A stretch of DNA of 64,000 bases from Theobroma cacao (taxonomy: Eukaryota > Streptophyta > Magnoliopsida > Malvales > Malvaceae), in NCBI RefSeq assembly GCF_000208745.1, contig NC_030859.1, positions 21,458,949-21,522,948 on the forward strand, given 5' to 3'. How positions within the stretch are numbered: position 1 is the first letter of the stretch; each line of letters opens with the position of its first letter. This document shows positions 36,804-51,512 of this stretch, one piece after another. Position numbers and translations under genes: made by a program. The notes beneath the pieces were generated by a model, which saw only the letters and a program-made list of their open reading frames with translations, was not told where the DNA came from and ran no database searches.

Positions 36804-39800
36804 CTAAATCTCTGAGTGAGCTTTTGTTGTAGGAGTGAAAATGTACATGTGACAGTCATGAGAATCAACTTTAGCACCAAATGATGCCACAGCTTTTTCC
36901 GTAAGATCTTCATGCTGCAAGAAATAAAGACGGGTAAGCAGGAAGTCGGAAAGCGGAATCCAAATCAAGCAAAGCATAAACTTTGACAAAAGATTTAGTC
37001 AAGGCTTTCAATAACAATCTAAACACCAGCTGAAAGGCCAATGTGTCTCGGTTTCCTCACCTGCCACAAATCTCTAACTGAGACACTGGTGCTAGATTCA
37101 AGACCGAGTGCCTCCCACTTAGCTGTTATAGTTGCAGCTTTTGAACATCGATTCCAGAGAGCAACGACCAAGCGATTTCCAGACAAAGGACCTGCCCAAA
37201 CCTGCAAAACAATCACAAATCAAGTTAAACATATAGTTTGTTTATGCTTTATAGCATAAATTTAGCCTTTCCAGACAATGTGATACACTATATGATTAAC
37301 TGCTTGGGTCATAATCCATATGAGATATTGTTCTCTGCCAGAATAGTGCTCACACTCACCTTTACACCTAAAATAACTTTTAGTATTAAAAACCTCGCAA
37401 TTGAGTCCTTCGTTTTTAGTTTAATTTTCCTTTTTGCTTGCATCTCCATAGCCAGCAAAAAGAGCAGGCATACATAACAGCATCACTAGTCAATTGTGTT
37501 TTGCTTTCGCTACATAAAATACTGGACCTAATGCTAAATTATCTGACCCATCATACTTCTCACTGCACATTGTCAGTGCAGAGAGAAAACCTGGCAGGAT
37601 CACAAGATATGTTTATAGGAAGCCGTTTAGGCCATCCAAGGCTTTAAAATGCCATGAGGGAAACATGACACTAAAAAGACCCAGTCAATTGTTAGGTATC
37701 ATACTAAAGCCACATTTGAGGGCGACCATCCTTTTCTGTAATCCAATGTGTTACCTTTGTCATGGAAAAGATTCACAGAAGTTATTATGCTTATGTAAAA
37801 ACTTAAGCAAGCTGTAGGATCACCTGAAGGCAGTCATTTTCTCCAGTAGCATAGACTTTGCGTCCCTGAACACCAAGCGAGTCTGCAAAAAGAAATAATA
37901 TCCTTACCTGCTTATTCCTTATGATAAAAATAGAAGACAGCACAATTGTCCTTTAACAAGAAAGACAAGAAATGCTAGATGGGATGGGGACAGGGGAAAA
38001 GGCAAAAGAAAATAAAGAATTTCACCTTGGTTTACAGCAATAACCTCCTTATTGCTTAGTATCTCGAAGGTTTCGTTAGTCATGCTTCTTACATCACATC
38101 CAACCAAAAGAGGGGCCTGCACATCAAGGATTAAATTTTCAACCAACTAAAGGAGTCGCAAGGCCATATGTAGCAGATATGTTCTACACTACCAATCAAG
38201 CAACCCTAGATGGAAGCAAAGTTCTCCAATGTAGAGCATTAAAAAGTATACTTATAGGACAATAACAGATAGATACAGCTGTACCATTGAATCTTGTTAA
38301 GCACTAAAATTAAATTCCAGGCCTGCAGTTAGAATATTCATGTCTGAACATGGCAGAGCAAGCTCATGGAAAAAGTAGTTCACAGGAACCAGCCACATAA
38401 GATTGTTTTCTCAGCATCGATTATATTATCAGACTACTTACAATGGGCTATATGAGATTGTCAGCCATTCAGCTTAATCTAAAGAATACCTCTATCAAAG
38501 TAATATCAACAATTTAAAATTATAAGAAAAAATTAGTAGAATAATTCCGGCATAACCAATTTAACCAAAACAAATACAAAATAAATAAGCTGCTTATGAT
38601 ATTCAAAGCTAAGGAAGAAAGAAATGAAAACAAAAATTACCTTCATCAAAGCCCAAATGCTAAAATGAGCACGGTACTCTTGATAAGTCATGCCTCCATT
38701 GCCAACTTCCAGCATATCAGGATCTGCCCAAAAAGGATTACATGGGAAGTTCAATAGGTGCACCATCAGACAAGAATTTTCATTTTTTCAACAATTAATA
38801 AATTTATGAGATAAAAGACATTTTACCATTCCATCCACCAGGTCCTGCATAGGAAGCCCACTTGTCATTCAGATCAGCTATTGTGGTCATGCTAACCAAC
38901 AGAGGGAAAAAGAAAATACATCAATTAATGCAAGAAGTAAAGCATCAGCAGAATGTTTTCTTTTTCTCCATGAACTAGATAGCAACAATCATGGATCATA
39001 CAATAGAGTTCTTCCAAGGTACAGTCAAACCATATCAGTTTCTCATGCTTTTCCAAGTGGCGATTTCAAGTGGGGGAGGGAAGAGTTTTTAAGTTTTTTA
39101 CACCTGCAAACTCTTCAATTCCAGTTCACTACCCAACCCACAAAAGTTGGATTTTATGTCAAACACATGACGCCAGAATGTACAAAAAAGACACCCATAT
39201 CAAATACATGATGCCAAAGAGTATAAGAAAGCTGCATAACTCAGACTTCATCTATTTGCTATTAAATGATCTTATTGCTTCCATCTATCTCATTATCCTC
39301 CATAACTAATTCTACTGGTCTTAATTTTTGTGGACCAAGAGCATAATCCTTTAGATCCACTAGCTTCCACAGTATTGACACTCGTATTGAAGGTAGTTAG
39401 CAATTAAGAAGATAGGCGAATATTATCTACCAAATGTATTCCCTAATCATCCTTTAGCAAATAAGAGTGAATATCTTTTCAAATATTATGTTGCAAGTTG
39501 AAGTCAGTAGACACATCATGACAACCCAAACCCTCCCCCCAATTTCCCATGAAAAAGATTAGTGGGCGTCTTACAAAAAAACATTTAAGTTGTCACTTCC
39601 CTTCAACAAGTGTATTAACAAAATGGATCATATTCAAACAAACTTCCAGAGAAACTAAAAGAGCCAGCTAAGAATTTACCTAAATAGTTTAGTGTAATAT
39701 TCGCATGTTAAACAATGATGCAAGACAAAATAATTCATTACACCACTCAATTTCTGTTTACTTCAGTCAGGAATTCAAACCTTGCCCATGTGTCATTAAT

Positions 39801-42800
39801 GTCATCCGTCGTACGCCAGCTATTTCCAACTCCATGAGCCCATAAGGCAGGGTCTTCAACACCCCTGTCAAAACCAAAATAAAAGAAGCCGTGGATCCCA
39901 AGGATGTGATGAATTCAGCAGGACAACTATGCAAATAGATCACAAAAACTAGTTACCATTCACAAATAGAATAGAAAATTGTTCGCCCAGTTGCATTTAG
40001 AGCGTCACGCATCGGAGGATATCTGAAATTATGGTACCAAATCTAGTCAGTTAACGCAAAGCAATAATGATTGTTTCAATAATTGAAATGAAGGGAAGAT
40101 GTAACCTTTTCTTTGGGTCAATACCCAGGTTGAAACAGTTATCATACTTCAAATAATCTACACCCTGGTATCAAAACACAAAAAGCATCAAATAGACAAC
40201 TTAGATCATTCTAATAGAGATGCTGTCACTTAAATTTCTTCAATGCAATTTTTAGCCCAAAGATTTGACAAGAAAGACAGGCATTGCAGGCAATATCTCA
40301 TTGTTTTCAAAGTCCATTTTATGAGTAATTTTAATTATAGAAGCCTATTTATATCAAACTTTTAATGTTTAAGAAATAGAATAGTTAAAAATTGAAATCG
40401 CCTTTAATAATTTCCAACAGAAGAAATGACTTTACTAATTGCCTTGGGTTCACGTCATTTTCCAGAATGATGGACTTGTATCTCTATATGCAAGTCAGAA
40501 AGGTTTGCCAAAAATTGGTTTCAATGGGCATCAAATACTCTCCACCAAACTCTCAAATGCTTGATTAGACTTCTAAACACGTTCGGCATGCTGTAACAAA
40601 AACTAACCCAAGAAGCAAACAGCTGAGCATCATCAGTTTCGTGCAAAAGTGATCCAGGTCGAACTTGACATGTAAATGCCCTACAAAATGCAGTTTGATT
40701 AGTCAGGAAAAACTAGAATTTAACAGATTTGATGCAATAATAAATTTGTTTTATTGTGAATCTAACTTCCAAGATTCTGCTCAGGTATTGGAACTCCATC
40801 CTACCCAGCATCAGAATAAATACCAAGCTTGAGGCCCTTCCCATGTACATAATCAGCAACAGCTTTAATTCCTGATGGAAATGTGTTTGGATCAGGGACC
40901 AATTGACCCTGCATAGTGAAATAAAGTCACAAAAATGGTTTAGTTAGGTGATCACATCAGAACTTCAGCCAGGTTTATTGTTTCTTTATATCCAAAATGC
41001 TTTTATCTGTCATCTGTACCTTGTGTAAATACTACATTTGCCTTTTCAAGCCATAGACCTTAATAAAATAAACTACATCTGTATCTGTCAAGATGGAGCA
41101 CATATTTGACACAGACAATTTTTACGTCTATCCCATGAAGGACATAATTCATCAACGAATTAAAAGTTTAAAGGTAATACAGATAGTAAACTAAGAAATG
41201 CTATGGTTATTTCATAAATTAAACTAGAAACAAAGACATTTCTAACAGCTCAAGGTTTATGAATCGCACGTAGCAAGACTTCTGGTTTCTTTAAAAGCAA
41301 GAAGATTCAACTCACCTCCGAATTTCGACTGGCACCAGACCAGCAATCATCTGCATCCAATAAAATTTATTAAGGCTCAAACAGGGCAAAATGAAGCTAA
41401 AACAAATACTTAGATATGACAGAAGAATACCTATATTAACATACACATAGCCTAAATCAGCCAAGCCTGTTGAGATAAGTGCATCCGCTGTCAATGGTAA
41501 AACCAAAGTTAGTATCTCTAATGAACTTTAATCAAGAAAGAAGAAGAACAAGAATAAATGGAAACCAATATAGTAACTGAAAAGTTTTTCAGTTCGCAAT
41601 CCGATAGATTACGAAAAGAAAAAAGTAACTGAGACCTAATAGCCAGAATGAAGTGTACAGCTCCTTTGTGTTAGTTTGCAACAATAATTACCAAACATAA
41701 GACTAATGGTTGCAATAGAGAGCCATTGTCATGAATTAACATTATGCAGCGACCCATATGTATATGATTTTTTGGCTAAATTTACAGAGTACAATATTTG
41801 CAAAGAAGTAAAAAAGAAACAAAATTATACTGTTTATCAAGAAAAACTTATAGAGAATTGGAAAATGAACCATGAGATCAATTAAAAATGGGTAAAGAAG
41901 CGATACCTGTTTCCTTGATAAGATCTTCAGTGATATTACAGGCAAAGAAATTCCAGCTATTCCATCTGCAAAACATTTATAAACATGCATTGAAAAAAAC
42001 AACATTGTTGTTTTTGACATACAACCAAATTTAAATTTCTTGTCAAAAAATAAGAAGAGAAACATTCTGATCACTTGATAAAGTAACATCAAAACCTCTG
42101 ATCTAAAGCAGAACCCATCACCCTATCACCCAAAACACTACCTTCCCCATATTATCACTTTAAATAATTTAAAAATCTCCACAATTCCAATTTTCCAGTT
42201 GAAACAGGGAACAAAAAAGAAAACAAAACACTCACATCTTGTTGATAAACTGTCAACATTGCCTTGACTTCTAAAATATGTGCAAGCAGCCATTAAGTTT
42301 CCTTCCACTCTTACAAAATTTTTAACTGAGTTTAGTCTCTGCTTTCACCTAACTCAATCAAGACAATCGTATCTCCTCCTTTTGTTTTTTTTCCTTTCTA
42401 TTTTTAGTCTTTCTCCCCATAAAAACATGATCAAACGATTGAAAACAAAAGTTCCAGTCTTTTTAAATTTTCCTTCTTTGTGGATGCACCCACTTATTGG
42501 ACGAATTCAACCCCTAAAATCCGGGGAAAGAAAATAAAAAGAAAAGATGCAAAAACAAACAAAGCAGCAAGCCCCCAATACATGAAACAAATCAAAGTTC
42601 CAAAATTTTCTTGATAATAGACAGATGGTAAGATGAAACAATAAAGTTAGATGAAAAAGCATTACCCCATTTGAGGAGTTAGAGCCAAGCCATTGTTGAG
42701 TTGAAAAATCCCATATCTTGAACTATCATAAATAGAGTTGAAAGATTTGGTGAAACCAAAGCCAAATCCTGAACTGGGTTTTCCATGTTTCTCCAAGACA

Positions 42801-42904
42801 GACACTCCTCTTCCTTCAATTCCCAGATCAGTCAACCAGACTGTCAGAACCACCAAAACATAAACACTGCAAACACCCTTCTTCTTCATCTTCTCCATCC
42901 CCAT
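36804..42904 (-). CDS. AGAL3: Alpha-galactosidase, glycoside hydrolase family 27
   Basis: Releases terminal alpha-linked galactose from galactosides such as raffinose-family sugars and galactomannan side chains; likely secreted or vacuolar. Fifteen exons on the minus strand (42904-42666, 41965-41907, 41487-41431, 41350-41316, 40908-40805, 40680-40608, 40164-40106, 40022-39957, 39864-39781, 38891-38827, 38723-38641, 38116-38026, 37882-37824, 37201-37061, 36914-36804) join in phase to 441 residues. A signal peptide covers about the first 30 residues. GH27 landmarks follow: [22 protein letters not shown], the nucleophile Asp197 in YLKYDNC, the acid/base Asp252 in SWRTTDDI, and [17 protein letters not shown] Cys-containing beta-sandwich domain closes the protein. 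The symbol rests on recalled synteny with At3g56310; the family assignment is secure. Confidence 0.95.
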
Positions 42905-42950
42905 TTCTTTCTTTCTTTTCCGTTTCCCTACAAGTTAAAAGCTTGATCAT

Positions 42951-42958
42951 TTTATATA
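42951..42958 (-). promoter_or_regulatory. TATA box of the alpha-galactosidase gene
   Basis: The minus strand reads TATATAAA about 47 bases upstream of the ATG. Placing the transcription start 25-30 bases downstream would leave a short leader of roughly 15-25 nt. Confidence 0.5.
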
Positions 42959-43423
42959 AGCTTTGCAACAGATAACCAACAAGACAAGCAAGATACGTGT
43001 GTGTATTTTTTTCTTTCAGTTTATCCACTATGTTCAACATGACAAGCCCTGACAGGTCAGATTATTTGAAGACAGGGGTATGAATATTTTATTGTCTGAT
43101 TGATTTCCTGATTAGATTTAATTGGGAACCTCTAATTTTGTGATTGTGTCCATTTGTCATCTACACTGCTTTGATTGAATATCTCATGATCATCTACCTC
43201 TCTACCCTCAACTTTTCTACCTTTTTTTTCCAAATGCTAGTTGCCTAGCAAATCATACATAAATATTGGAAATACAAGTGTGTGGTTTGGGTCATGGTCA
43301 CAAATTTATGTGGTTTGGGTCATAATCACAAATTGTTGCTAAAAACCAAAAGGTAGGATGACTATAATAAAAACAAAACCATTAACCTACCAACTAATTT
43401 TTAATAAATACTATAAATACATT

Positions 43424-43455
<32 letters not shown>

Positions 43456-46400
43456 TCCTTTGTCTCATTTTTTTTTCGATTTAAACCCGATGTTTACTTT
43501 ATTTGTTTATAATTGAATAACAATATTATTTATATCATAGTATTATTATTATTACATATCCAAAATTTTAGTTGATTGTTGGTTTGACATTGGAATTCAA
43601 CCTTAATCTTAAATTTATTGTCAAATTTGCACCTTAATTTTAGCAATCCATTAGATAAATATCAAGCTATAATATGAAATGACATAAGCAAATGGAAAAT
43701 CTTGAAAATTCCAAGGGATGTGCCCATGTGAGGGGCCCAAAATTTCAAAGATGGACACTATTCAAATAAAAATTCAAAGTATATAAATTGATAGTCAAAT
43801 AAAGGCTTAGTATGGTAATTTCAATTCAAAAAAAGAAAATTAGTATGGTAATTTACAACATCTATCACAAATTCACAGCCACATATCTTTTCTTTAAGTT
43901 TAGTCAACATGGGAGCTATAAATCATGTGAAAAAAAAACTATCATACATAATGGATAATAATGTCTTGAACATGTGAATCGTTACGAAAAGTAAAAGAAA
44001 TCTTTATTTCGGGAAATTTCTATTATTATCTATTCATCTGCAACGAATGCAGTGCTTCAATTAAAATTTTAGATGTAATCAAATAATTAACCAATAAGGT
44101 ATTTTTTTATATATAATTGAGAGAAAGAGATTCCTACTACGCTTTTTAAATAAAGAGATCATACACTGATCAATGAATTAAATGCTCAGATGCATCCAAT
44201 TGGGTATACTTGTACGGCAATGATTTTTTGCCTTTGTGTTTTTTGCTTTTCTATCATATCTCATTGGTTCTCTAAACACAATTCAATTCTCCAAGGCAGG
44301 CAGAAAGGGACCCATTCCTTTTGTTATTACCCTTTCAATTCTCAACATTGGGAAAATTCATAGCATCTAACATTCTCACTATCTTCAGCAACTCTTTTGT
44401 AGTACTTTTATCTAACAAAAAAGGGTTTTTATTCTTTAAGCACAAGTATTAAAAAATAAAATTAGGTCAGCAAATCATGTTCTTCCTTGTTAGGGCCAGG
44501 GGTGGGCTGAAGAATGGGTGTATAGAGAATTTTCAGAGAAGGCCCCCTAACCAATAAGCAATGACCCAACTTATCACTCATATATGGAGTCTTCCATTGA
44601 AATTGGGCTAAAGGATGCTTTGGAAAAAGACTGATAATTAGTTGACTTGCTGTGCAGTTGTGAGTACTTTTCATATCCTTTTAATCTAATTAGAAAATTC
44701 AAACAAAGATCATTTTTTCAAGTTCAAGTTGCTTGATTGGGAGCCAATCATGTTAAACCCCCACTTTCTAGCTTTCAACACAGGGAAAGAGAGGGTGAGA
44801 AGACTTTGATTAGCAATAGCAGAGCTTTTTGACAATGCTTCTGGTTTTCTGATTCAACATAAAGTTTGATGAAATGGGCAGTCAAGCATTCACTAAAATG
44901 TGCTCAAAGCTCTTGCAAGAATCATGTGTTGGTCATGTTAGGTGCCCTAGACTGTTTACTTCCATTAGCCCTAAGGAATTATACCTCAGTGGAGACGAAA
45001 ATAAAAGATTTCAAATAAGTTATTTCGATTGCATCTCATATTTAATAAGAATATTTCAAATATAATCGTAAAAAGGTTATGAATTGAAACCCAAATTGGG
45101 ATGACAATGACCTTCACCAAAAAGAGACGAGTCATTGAGGTTGAAAGATTTGACTCATACAAGCTCGAGAGTTAAGAAATTGAAGCAGTTATATAAACAA
45201 ACAGATAGATTCGCATAAACATCGTGAATTAATGCATTTAGGGCGGCAATGACTTTGCTAGAGAAAGGGATGAGTCATTTGAGATTTGAATGATTTTGTG
45301 GACCTTTTGCATTAGACTTGGATTTACTTAGAGAGTTGAGAGAGACCCTTTGTGGTGGAATGGTCATAGGACTTAGCCATTCAAGTAAAATGGCGTTTTG
45401 AGTGTGAAGACCACCATGACTAGCTACCTGCTATACATTAGCCACCTAACCCAGTCCGACCTCTAAGGATAATCACCCTAACTAATCTATATCTGGGAAA
45501 CCTTCATGCTCTCATAAATTATTAAAATATTGAATTAGAGTATAGAAGATATTATAACTCCTAAAGGTCAACATAAAATTTCCATCACTTTGAATGATCT
45601 AATCTTAATTTCCTCTAGGTAGTTGAAATCTGTGCTTTTCCCCCTTTTTTTTCTTCCATTTGAAGTGCCCTACAATCATAAGAAATGTCTTAAATAATTG
45701 ATAAAAAAGGTGTTAGCTAAGCAAAAGCTAAAGATTTAGACTCTTTGGACCTGTTTTTTATTCACCATCTATTCAAACTTCTAGGATTTCTTCCTTGTTC
45801 TTGGCATGGATTCCTCCAATAAATCCTCTCTTTACTATATATAAAAAAATAGAAACTTAATTGAAATAATTAACTTGGAGTGATCGCCGTGTATTCATCG
45901 TCAACTAATAATTTATTAATTACTTTTATTATTTTAATTGATTAGTTAAAACGTATCATATACGACTCAATCTCGATAATTACTTTTTTTTTTCATAAAT
46001 AATGTAATTTTCATTTCGCTTTCAATCTAAAGTCAAAGATTTTATCACACTATTTTTATCACTTTTTAAAAGCAAAACATAGTGAAAAAAAAAAAAGAAA
46101 AGAATCCTACTCAGATTTACTATTACTCTCCCTCATCAAGCTTGTCTTGTTTTCATTACTTAAATATATTCCATCAAAACCCTATCATGGAAGTTTCATC
46201 CTCCAATATTGTAAATTAATAGTGTTAATGGGTTTATAGTAACCTAGATTTTCAAGCCAATGAACTCACTTTGGGTTGTCATGGATTCTAATGATGTTGA
46301 GGTATAACTGTAAAGGTACACTTAGCCATCGAATCATTAATTAAGTCACATTTATGTCAAATACACCTTTCAACCTTGACACTATTCCTTTCAATATCTT

Positions 46401-46824
46401 TCATCCTAGGCAGGCTCATGGAAACAAAAACCCAACAAAGCAAAACAATGAAAGAAATTGAGTAAGAATGACTATGGCTGAAAGGTATGGAGAAAGTGTA
46501 ATCCAAGAAGACTGTATATGTGTTTTGTTTCTATAAAGAGACAGATGAAAGCCTGGCTTGGTGGAATTTTCAACAGGATAAACAGAGAAAGTATAATCCA
46601 AAAAAACTATGATTAATGAGATAGAAATTCATTACATTTCTATCCATTTTATTGATGGAATCAACAAAAAGAAAGAAAAAACACTCTTCTCTCAGCGCCC
46701 TATATGATTCTATAATCATTATATATACATACAAGTATAGAGACTAACTCAATTATCCCAAAAAAAAAAATAATAATAAACTAACCAAAATGAATAACAA
46801 ATTCATCCCAAGTTTTGGAAGTAT
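42959..46824. other. Intergenic region between alpha-galactosidase and the PIP-like peptide gene
   Basis: Nearly 4 kb of AT-rich sequence with a (TA)n microsatellite at 43430-43455. Two near-identical GTGTGGTTTGGGTCAT/TATGTGGTTTGGGTCATA phrases lie 28-30 bases apart around 43280-43325. No credible coding exon, RNA gene or transposon terminus was found. Confidence 0.5.
43430..43455. repeat. (TA)n microsatellite
   Basis: About 12 uninterrupted TA units. Confidence 0.85.
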
Positions 46825-47217
46825 CTAGTTCTTGATGTCGTTGGTTCCTTTGCTAGGTCCAGACGATGGCACAGGTTCCCTGGGAAGCATGCTGAGAATC
46901 ATGGGTCCATACTTTCCAGCGAGTCTTGGAGACCTCATGAGGGTTCCCGTGTGGGAATTCTTGATGGTAACCATATGGTCACATGGCAGAACTTGCTGCT
47001 GGTGGTGGTTAGGATCTTTCTCCTGCGAGGTGGTGGTGACGACAACGTCGTCGCTACCGTCGAGGGGAAGAGCAAGGTTCAAGGTTGGCTCCGTAGCTGC
47101 CTGCAGGCCATGCGAGAGGAAGCCATTCAGGAGCCTAGCTGAAGACCCCGAAGCCGTGGAGATGATTAAGAAGAACACAACAACTGCTGCGGTAATCAGC
47201 TGGTGCTGCTGAGCCAT
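46825..47217 (-). CDS. Small secreted peptide precursor, PIP/IDA-like (SGPS-type C-terminus)
   Basis: Single-exon gene for 130 residues. A hydrophobic signal peptide (ITAAVVVFFLIISTASGSSA, about residues 8-27) is followed by SARLL, a spacer rich in polar residues, and a conserved tail: KYGPMILSMLPREPVP, SSGPSKG, TNDIKN. A signal peptide, variable spacer and C-terminal Pro/Ser/Gly motif define precursors of processed plant peptide hormones. The SGPSK core preceded by PVP resembles PAMP-induced-peptide-like and IDA-like families, whose peptides signal through receptor kinases in defence, root development or abscission. The last residues (TNDIKN) differ from a canonical RHN or GxGH end. A CATATAAGG TATA-like element lies about 125 bases upstream (near 47343-47351). 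The family is fairly convincing; the exact subfamily is inferred. Confidence 0.7.
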   Translation of the reverse strand: MAQQHQLITAAVVVFFLIISTASGSSARLLNGFLSHGLQAATEPTLNLALPLDGSDDVVVTTTSQEKDPNHHQQQVLPCDHMVTIKNSHTGTLMRSPRLAGKYGPMILSMLPREPVPSSGPSKGTNDIKN

Positions 47218-50200
47218 TGAAGGTTTCTGACAGGGAAACTTTGTGAAGGTTTTGCCCGAAAAAGTGACAGCTGAGGCTTTGAGAGGAAAATTTTGCTTGT
47301 TTTGGCTTTGGGTTTTGAGTTTGGGGTGGCATCTGAGTTTCCTTATATGGGAGAGAGAGTGAGGGGGAAAAGCACATGAAATTGTACTGAGTTGACGAAG
47401 TCAGGTTTGGGCCTAAGAGTGACTGGGCATGAAGAAAATTTTGCCAAGTCTACGCGCTGCTACTACACGCTACATTGACCTAATATTCTTTTAATTAGGA
47501 ATCTTTGGTTACTCACAAAGTGATTAGGAATATATAAAAGCTCATTTTTCAGCTAAGCTCACTACTTAATCAAAGAATATGCTATATTAATTCATATGAA
47601 TTTACTCATAATTTTTCCGTCATTTGATAGTTTAACAAACAAAAAACAAAAAGTTATTTTCAATTTTGTTTAAAAAACTCGGATAAATTTTATTTAAACA
47701 TAACTGTTCAACATTCTTACATAATTAAAGTGTAGAAGATATATTGATCAACGGATATTTATATACTCTTGAAGAGCATAAGATAGCGTCTTGAAACAAA
47801 AGAATTTATCTTTCACTCTTATAAAAAAGAAGGCAAGTTGAAGGGTAATAGACCTCTAATTAAAATATCAATGGCGTGAGCCACTCTAATCTCCATGGTC
47901 CAGGTCAAGGGGGGAACTGTCGCGTGGGGGCCGGGAGAGTGGGGAAGGTAAGAAGGAAATGAAGGCGAAGAAGAAGAAGGAGGTGAAGGTGGAGGCCGAC
48001 CGATGGGAAGAATGTAAGGAAACACGTCAGGGTTTGACTCTGCGTGCAAAATGCCAGCCTTGGTCCACATTTGGACTTACCCTGGGCGAACCCTTGCATG
48101 TTACGCGTTCAACACTGACTTGTCGACTACGCCACCCCAACTCTTCCCCCCCTTGACCTTGTACCTGCTCTTGTTTCACCCCAACACTTGAGTTCCTCAC
48201 CGACACTTCTACTGGGCTTCGGCCTGGAATTTTTGCCGGGGTCCATGAACTATATATACCCTGTGCAATACCAGCTCAAACCAATGCCATGTCTCCAACA
48301 TTGATCCGCATCTTTGCAGGATTTCAACACTTAATTCGATAATTGATATGAATTCTTTTTCATGTTAAAAAAGTTAGATTCGAATTTCTTAAAACGTATT
48401 TACGAACGTGTTTAAAGAAAATAAAAGATTTTTAATAAAAATATCAATTAAATCGAGACTTAATTAAGTAGTTTTAAAATTTAATTACACATGTACAAGT
48501 TGGTTTTTCACATGGGAGACATGAGTTTCACACTCAAAACATACAAATTTAGGGTAAGTACGAGCAGTGAATTAATTATAATAATAAGCTGGATGGGCTG
48601 ACCAACCTTATTAAATAGGCATAGCCTAGGATCATGCATCCTGTTGGACCAAAACCGCGTTGATGTCAAATCTTCCTGGTTCTTGCCTCTCAAGGAAACA
48701 ACTCACCCTCACAAAAAATCAAACCCTTTTTTAAGTAACATGAAGAACACCTGTTGGCTACTGCAGCACAGTTTTCTCCAACCATTTCCACTTGTTTATT
48801 TATGATTATATTATCTATTTTGCTATTTAAATCGTGAAAATTGGTGTTTTAATCATTTAACGGTTTAAGATTGACATCGTATCTTTTCTTGTTAAGTAAC
48901 TTTAGTTCCGTGAATAATATCACGTGACAGATAAACTTGTATGAAATATGTTACACGTTCATCCTTTAATACTAATAATTGTGTTTTTTTATTTAATTTT
49001 TTTTCATTGAATTATATATTAAGACTATTTTGAGGAGCATTTAATGGGATTGGGACTAGGGTCCAAATTAATGAGGCCCATAATTGAATTTAGATGATGG
49101 AGTCATGACGTGAGTCCTTCTTCCTCTTGTTGGTCCAAATGGTGTACAGGAATTCTTCACCTACCATATACAACACAAGGTCACAAGTCTTAATCAAATT
49201 TCATTATGTCAAGCTCTGTAGAGGATTATGAGTCAAACCCCACTATTAACACCTTTAATTTGCTGCATTAAAGCTCACTTTACTCATCTTATTTAATTAC
49301 TGCATAAAGCTTTTTAAAGCATTCCCATTTGCATGAACTTCAACGTACCCTCTTCACAAATTTTTATTTATTCAGAATCTACATACCCTTTTCTCTTTTC
49401 TTTCCTGTTAACATGGCAATTTACTAATACGTATTATCCATGTGTATAATAAGTTCTGTTCTCATAAATAGTTACATCCACATAATTAAACCTATATCGA
49501 TTTCAGGGTATGGGTACGTTTTTGTTAAAGGGTGACTCGAGCTTTTTTCTTAAGAGTATAGCATGGATTTCTTCAGAAATTTATAATTTTATTAGATTAA
49601 ATTAACAGCATAATCTTTTTCTGGATCGTAACCGAAAGTGCTAGAAGATTGGATTCGAAAATCTAATAGGGGGAGGCAAAAGCCATCTTCAGGCTTTTAG
49701 GTGAAGAAAGAAACAAAAGTGATGAAGAAAGGTAGAAAATCTGTGAATTGGGAGGAGACATATGCACAAGGTGACCCCAGCTGTTGGCACTACCCTTTTA
49801 CTTTCTCATTATATATATATATATATACACATATATGTTTTGCTCTGATCTTATCCTTTTCACAGCCACATTTCCTCCAGGTTTATTGATTGCATTGAAT
49901 ATCACATTTCGTTATCTTTTTTGATGTGGCCATGGAAAGCTACATCTATTCTTTCATTGTAGCATCTCCTTTTTATCAATTCCTACCTACTTTCTTCAAT
50001 GCACATGACAAGATATAAACTTCACTGTATAGCCCCATACATGGAACTATTAATTATTCTTTAGTTAATGAACTGAATTATTCTATTCTTACAGAATAAT
50101 TAATTTACGTGTATGCTAATTAGTGTTTATGTTTCCGGTTAATTTTTCACATTTAATGTCATTTTAATTGTGAATTAGTGTGACAATTTAGGGTGTATTC

Positions 50201-51512
50201 TTGATTAAGCTGTATTGCTGAGACACTCATCAATGAATTAAAAATATCAGAAGAAGTTTTAGGCACCCAATTGCCAATTAGAACCAATGGTAATGCAAGT
50301 GAGCTATTTGTTCAATTTAGTTTTTAATGAAAAGCATCCCAATGCTTTATAAAAGTTGTGTTTGATTAATTACACCTGCCTGTTTCCTACTGTTGCTGAT
50401 ATTCACAACAGGGAAAACCAGCCATTTGAACTTTTAACAAGCTTCACAAATCAGGTGCCTAGCTTTGATCATTAAACCAGCCTTTTAAGTATCAGCTAGG
50501 GAGGTGCTGCAGGCTGCAAAATCTTATACTGTATATCGAAGAACAACCGTAAAATTTAACATATCTCTGATGCTGCAAATGAACTGATTGACAGACTTGT
50601 CAAGGATGAGATTTTCCGTGATCTTACGATCTTTTGTCGATGTTTAGTTGATTAATGGCAATTTAAGTTCTATAAATTGTTGTAACTGTTTAGTTTCATT
50701 GTGAATTGTTCTGCCTATAAGGAGGTGCTGCAGCCATTGTGACTAATTGACTGCCTTAATGAACTAGAGAACTAAAAGCCATAATAAGGAGACATCGGAG
50801 AAAAGAGAGTATGATTGGTTTTTGCTTCACGCCAGGCAGTTTGATTCCATTTGTAATGGCATTTAATTATCAAATGAAAATCATCTTTTTCCAGGATATA
50901 ATATATATATATATATATATAGATTTCAATGGTTTCAGCTAGTATGCATGCATGATTCTAATCATAAACTGTGGAGCACTAGCATTAACGGCTAAAGCCC
51001 AAAGATTTTCTAATTATAATATAAAATAATGATCTCATTTGTAATACTGGTTATCTTTACAAATTTATTCTCATCAATGGAAGAGAAGGCAATTTTTAAA
51101 CAAAATGAATTCATCATGGATGCATGAGAAAACTTGGAAACCAAACTGTTGATAAGCTTTTCTGATATACATGTTTTTGTAGGCAGACAGTTTTCAGACA
51201 TTGCCCTGTTTTCATGTGAGCTGCATTTGTCAAAACAGTGAGCTGAGCTTAGTGCACTCAGGTCATGCCTATTATTATTCTTGGATATGCTATGGTCAGA
51301 GACAGCAAGTCATGATAGTAGCATCTGCAACCTTCTTTAATTCACATTAAATTAATAACTTTGATTTCTCATTTACCAAAGAAAAAAAGAAAAAGAGATC
51401 AATTTTTCATGCTCTACACTTTATCAATTCCATGTTCTGGCCCTAGTACCCTACTTTTTACGAATCTAATAATACTATTTTATCTTATTATAATCATGAT
51501 GCCACCAAGCAA
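47218..51512. other. Intergenic region between the two peptide genes
   Basis: Mostly AT-rich, with a locally GC-richer block at about 47,860-48,260 that translates on the minus strand as a Pro/Ser-rich frame without recognisable features. Two (AT)n microsatellites occur at 49809-49828 and 50896-50922. No RNA gene or transposon end was recognised. Confidence 0.5.

Noticed and set aside
47819..48099. Pro/Ser-rich minus-strand frames in a GC-richer block
   Set aside because: Low-complexity PPSPPSSSSPS composition, two overlapping frames, and no signal peptide or family match.
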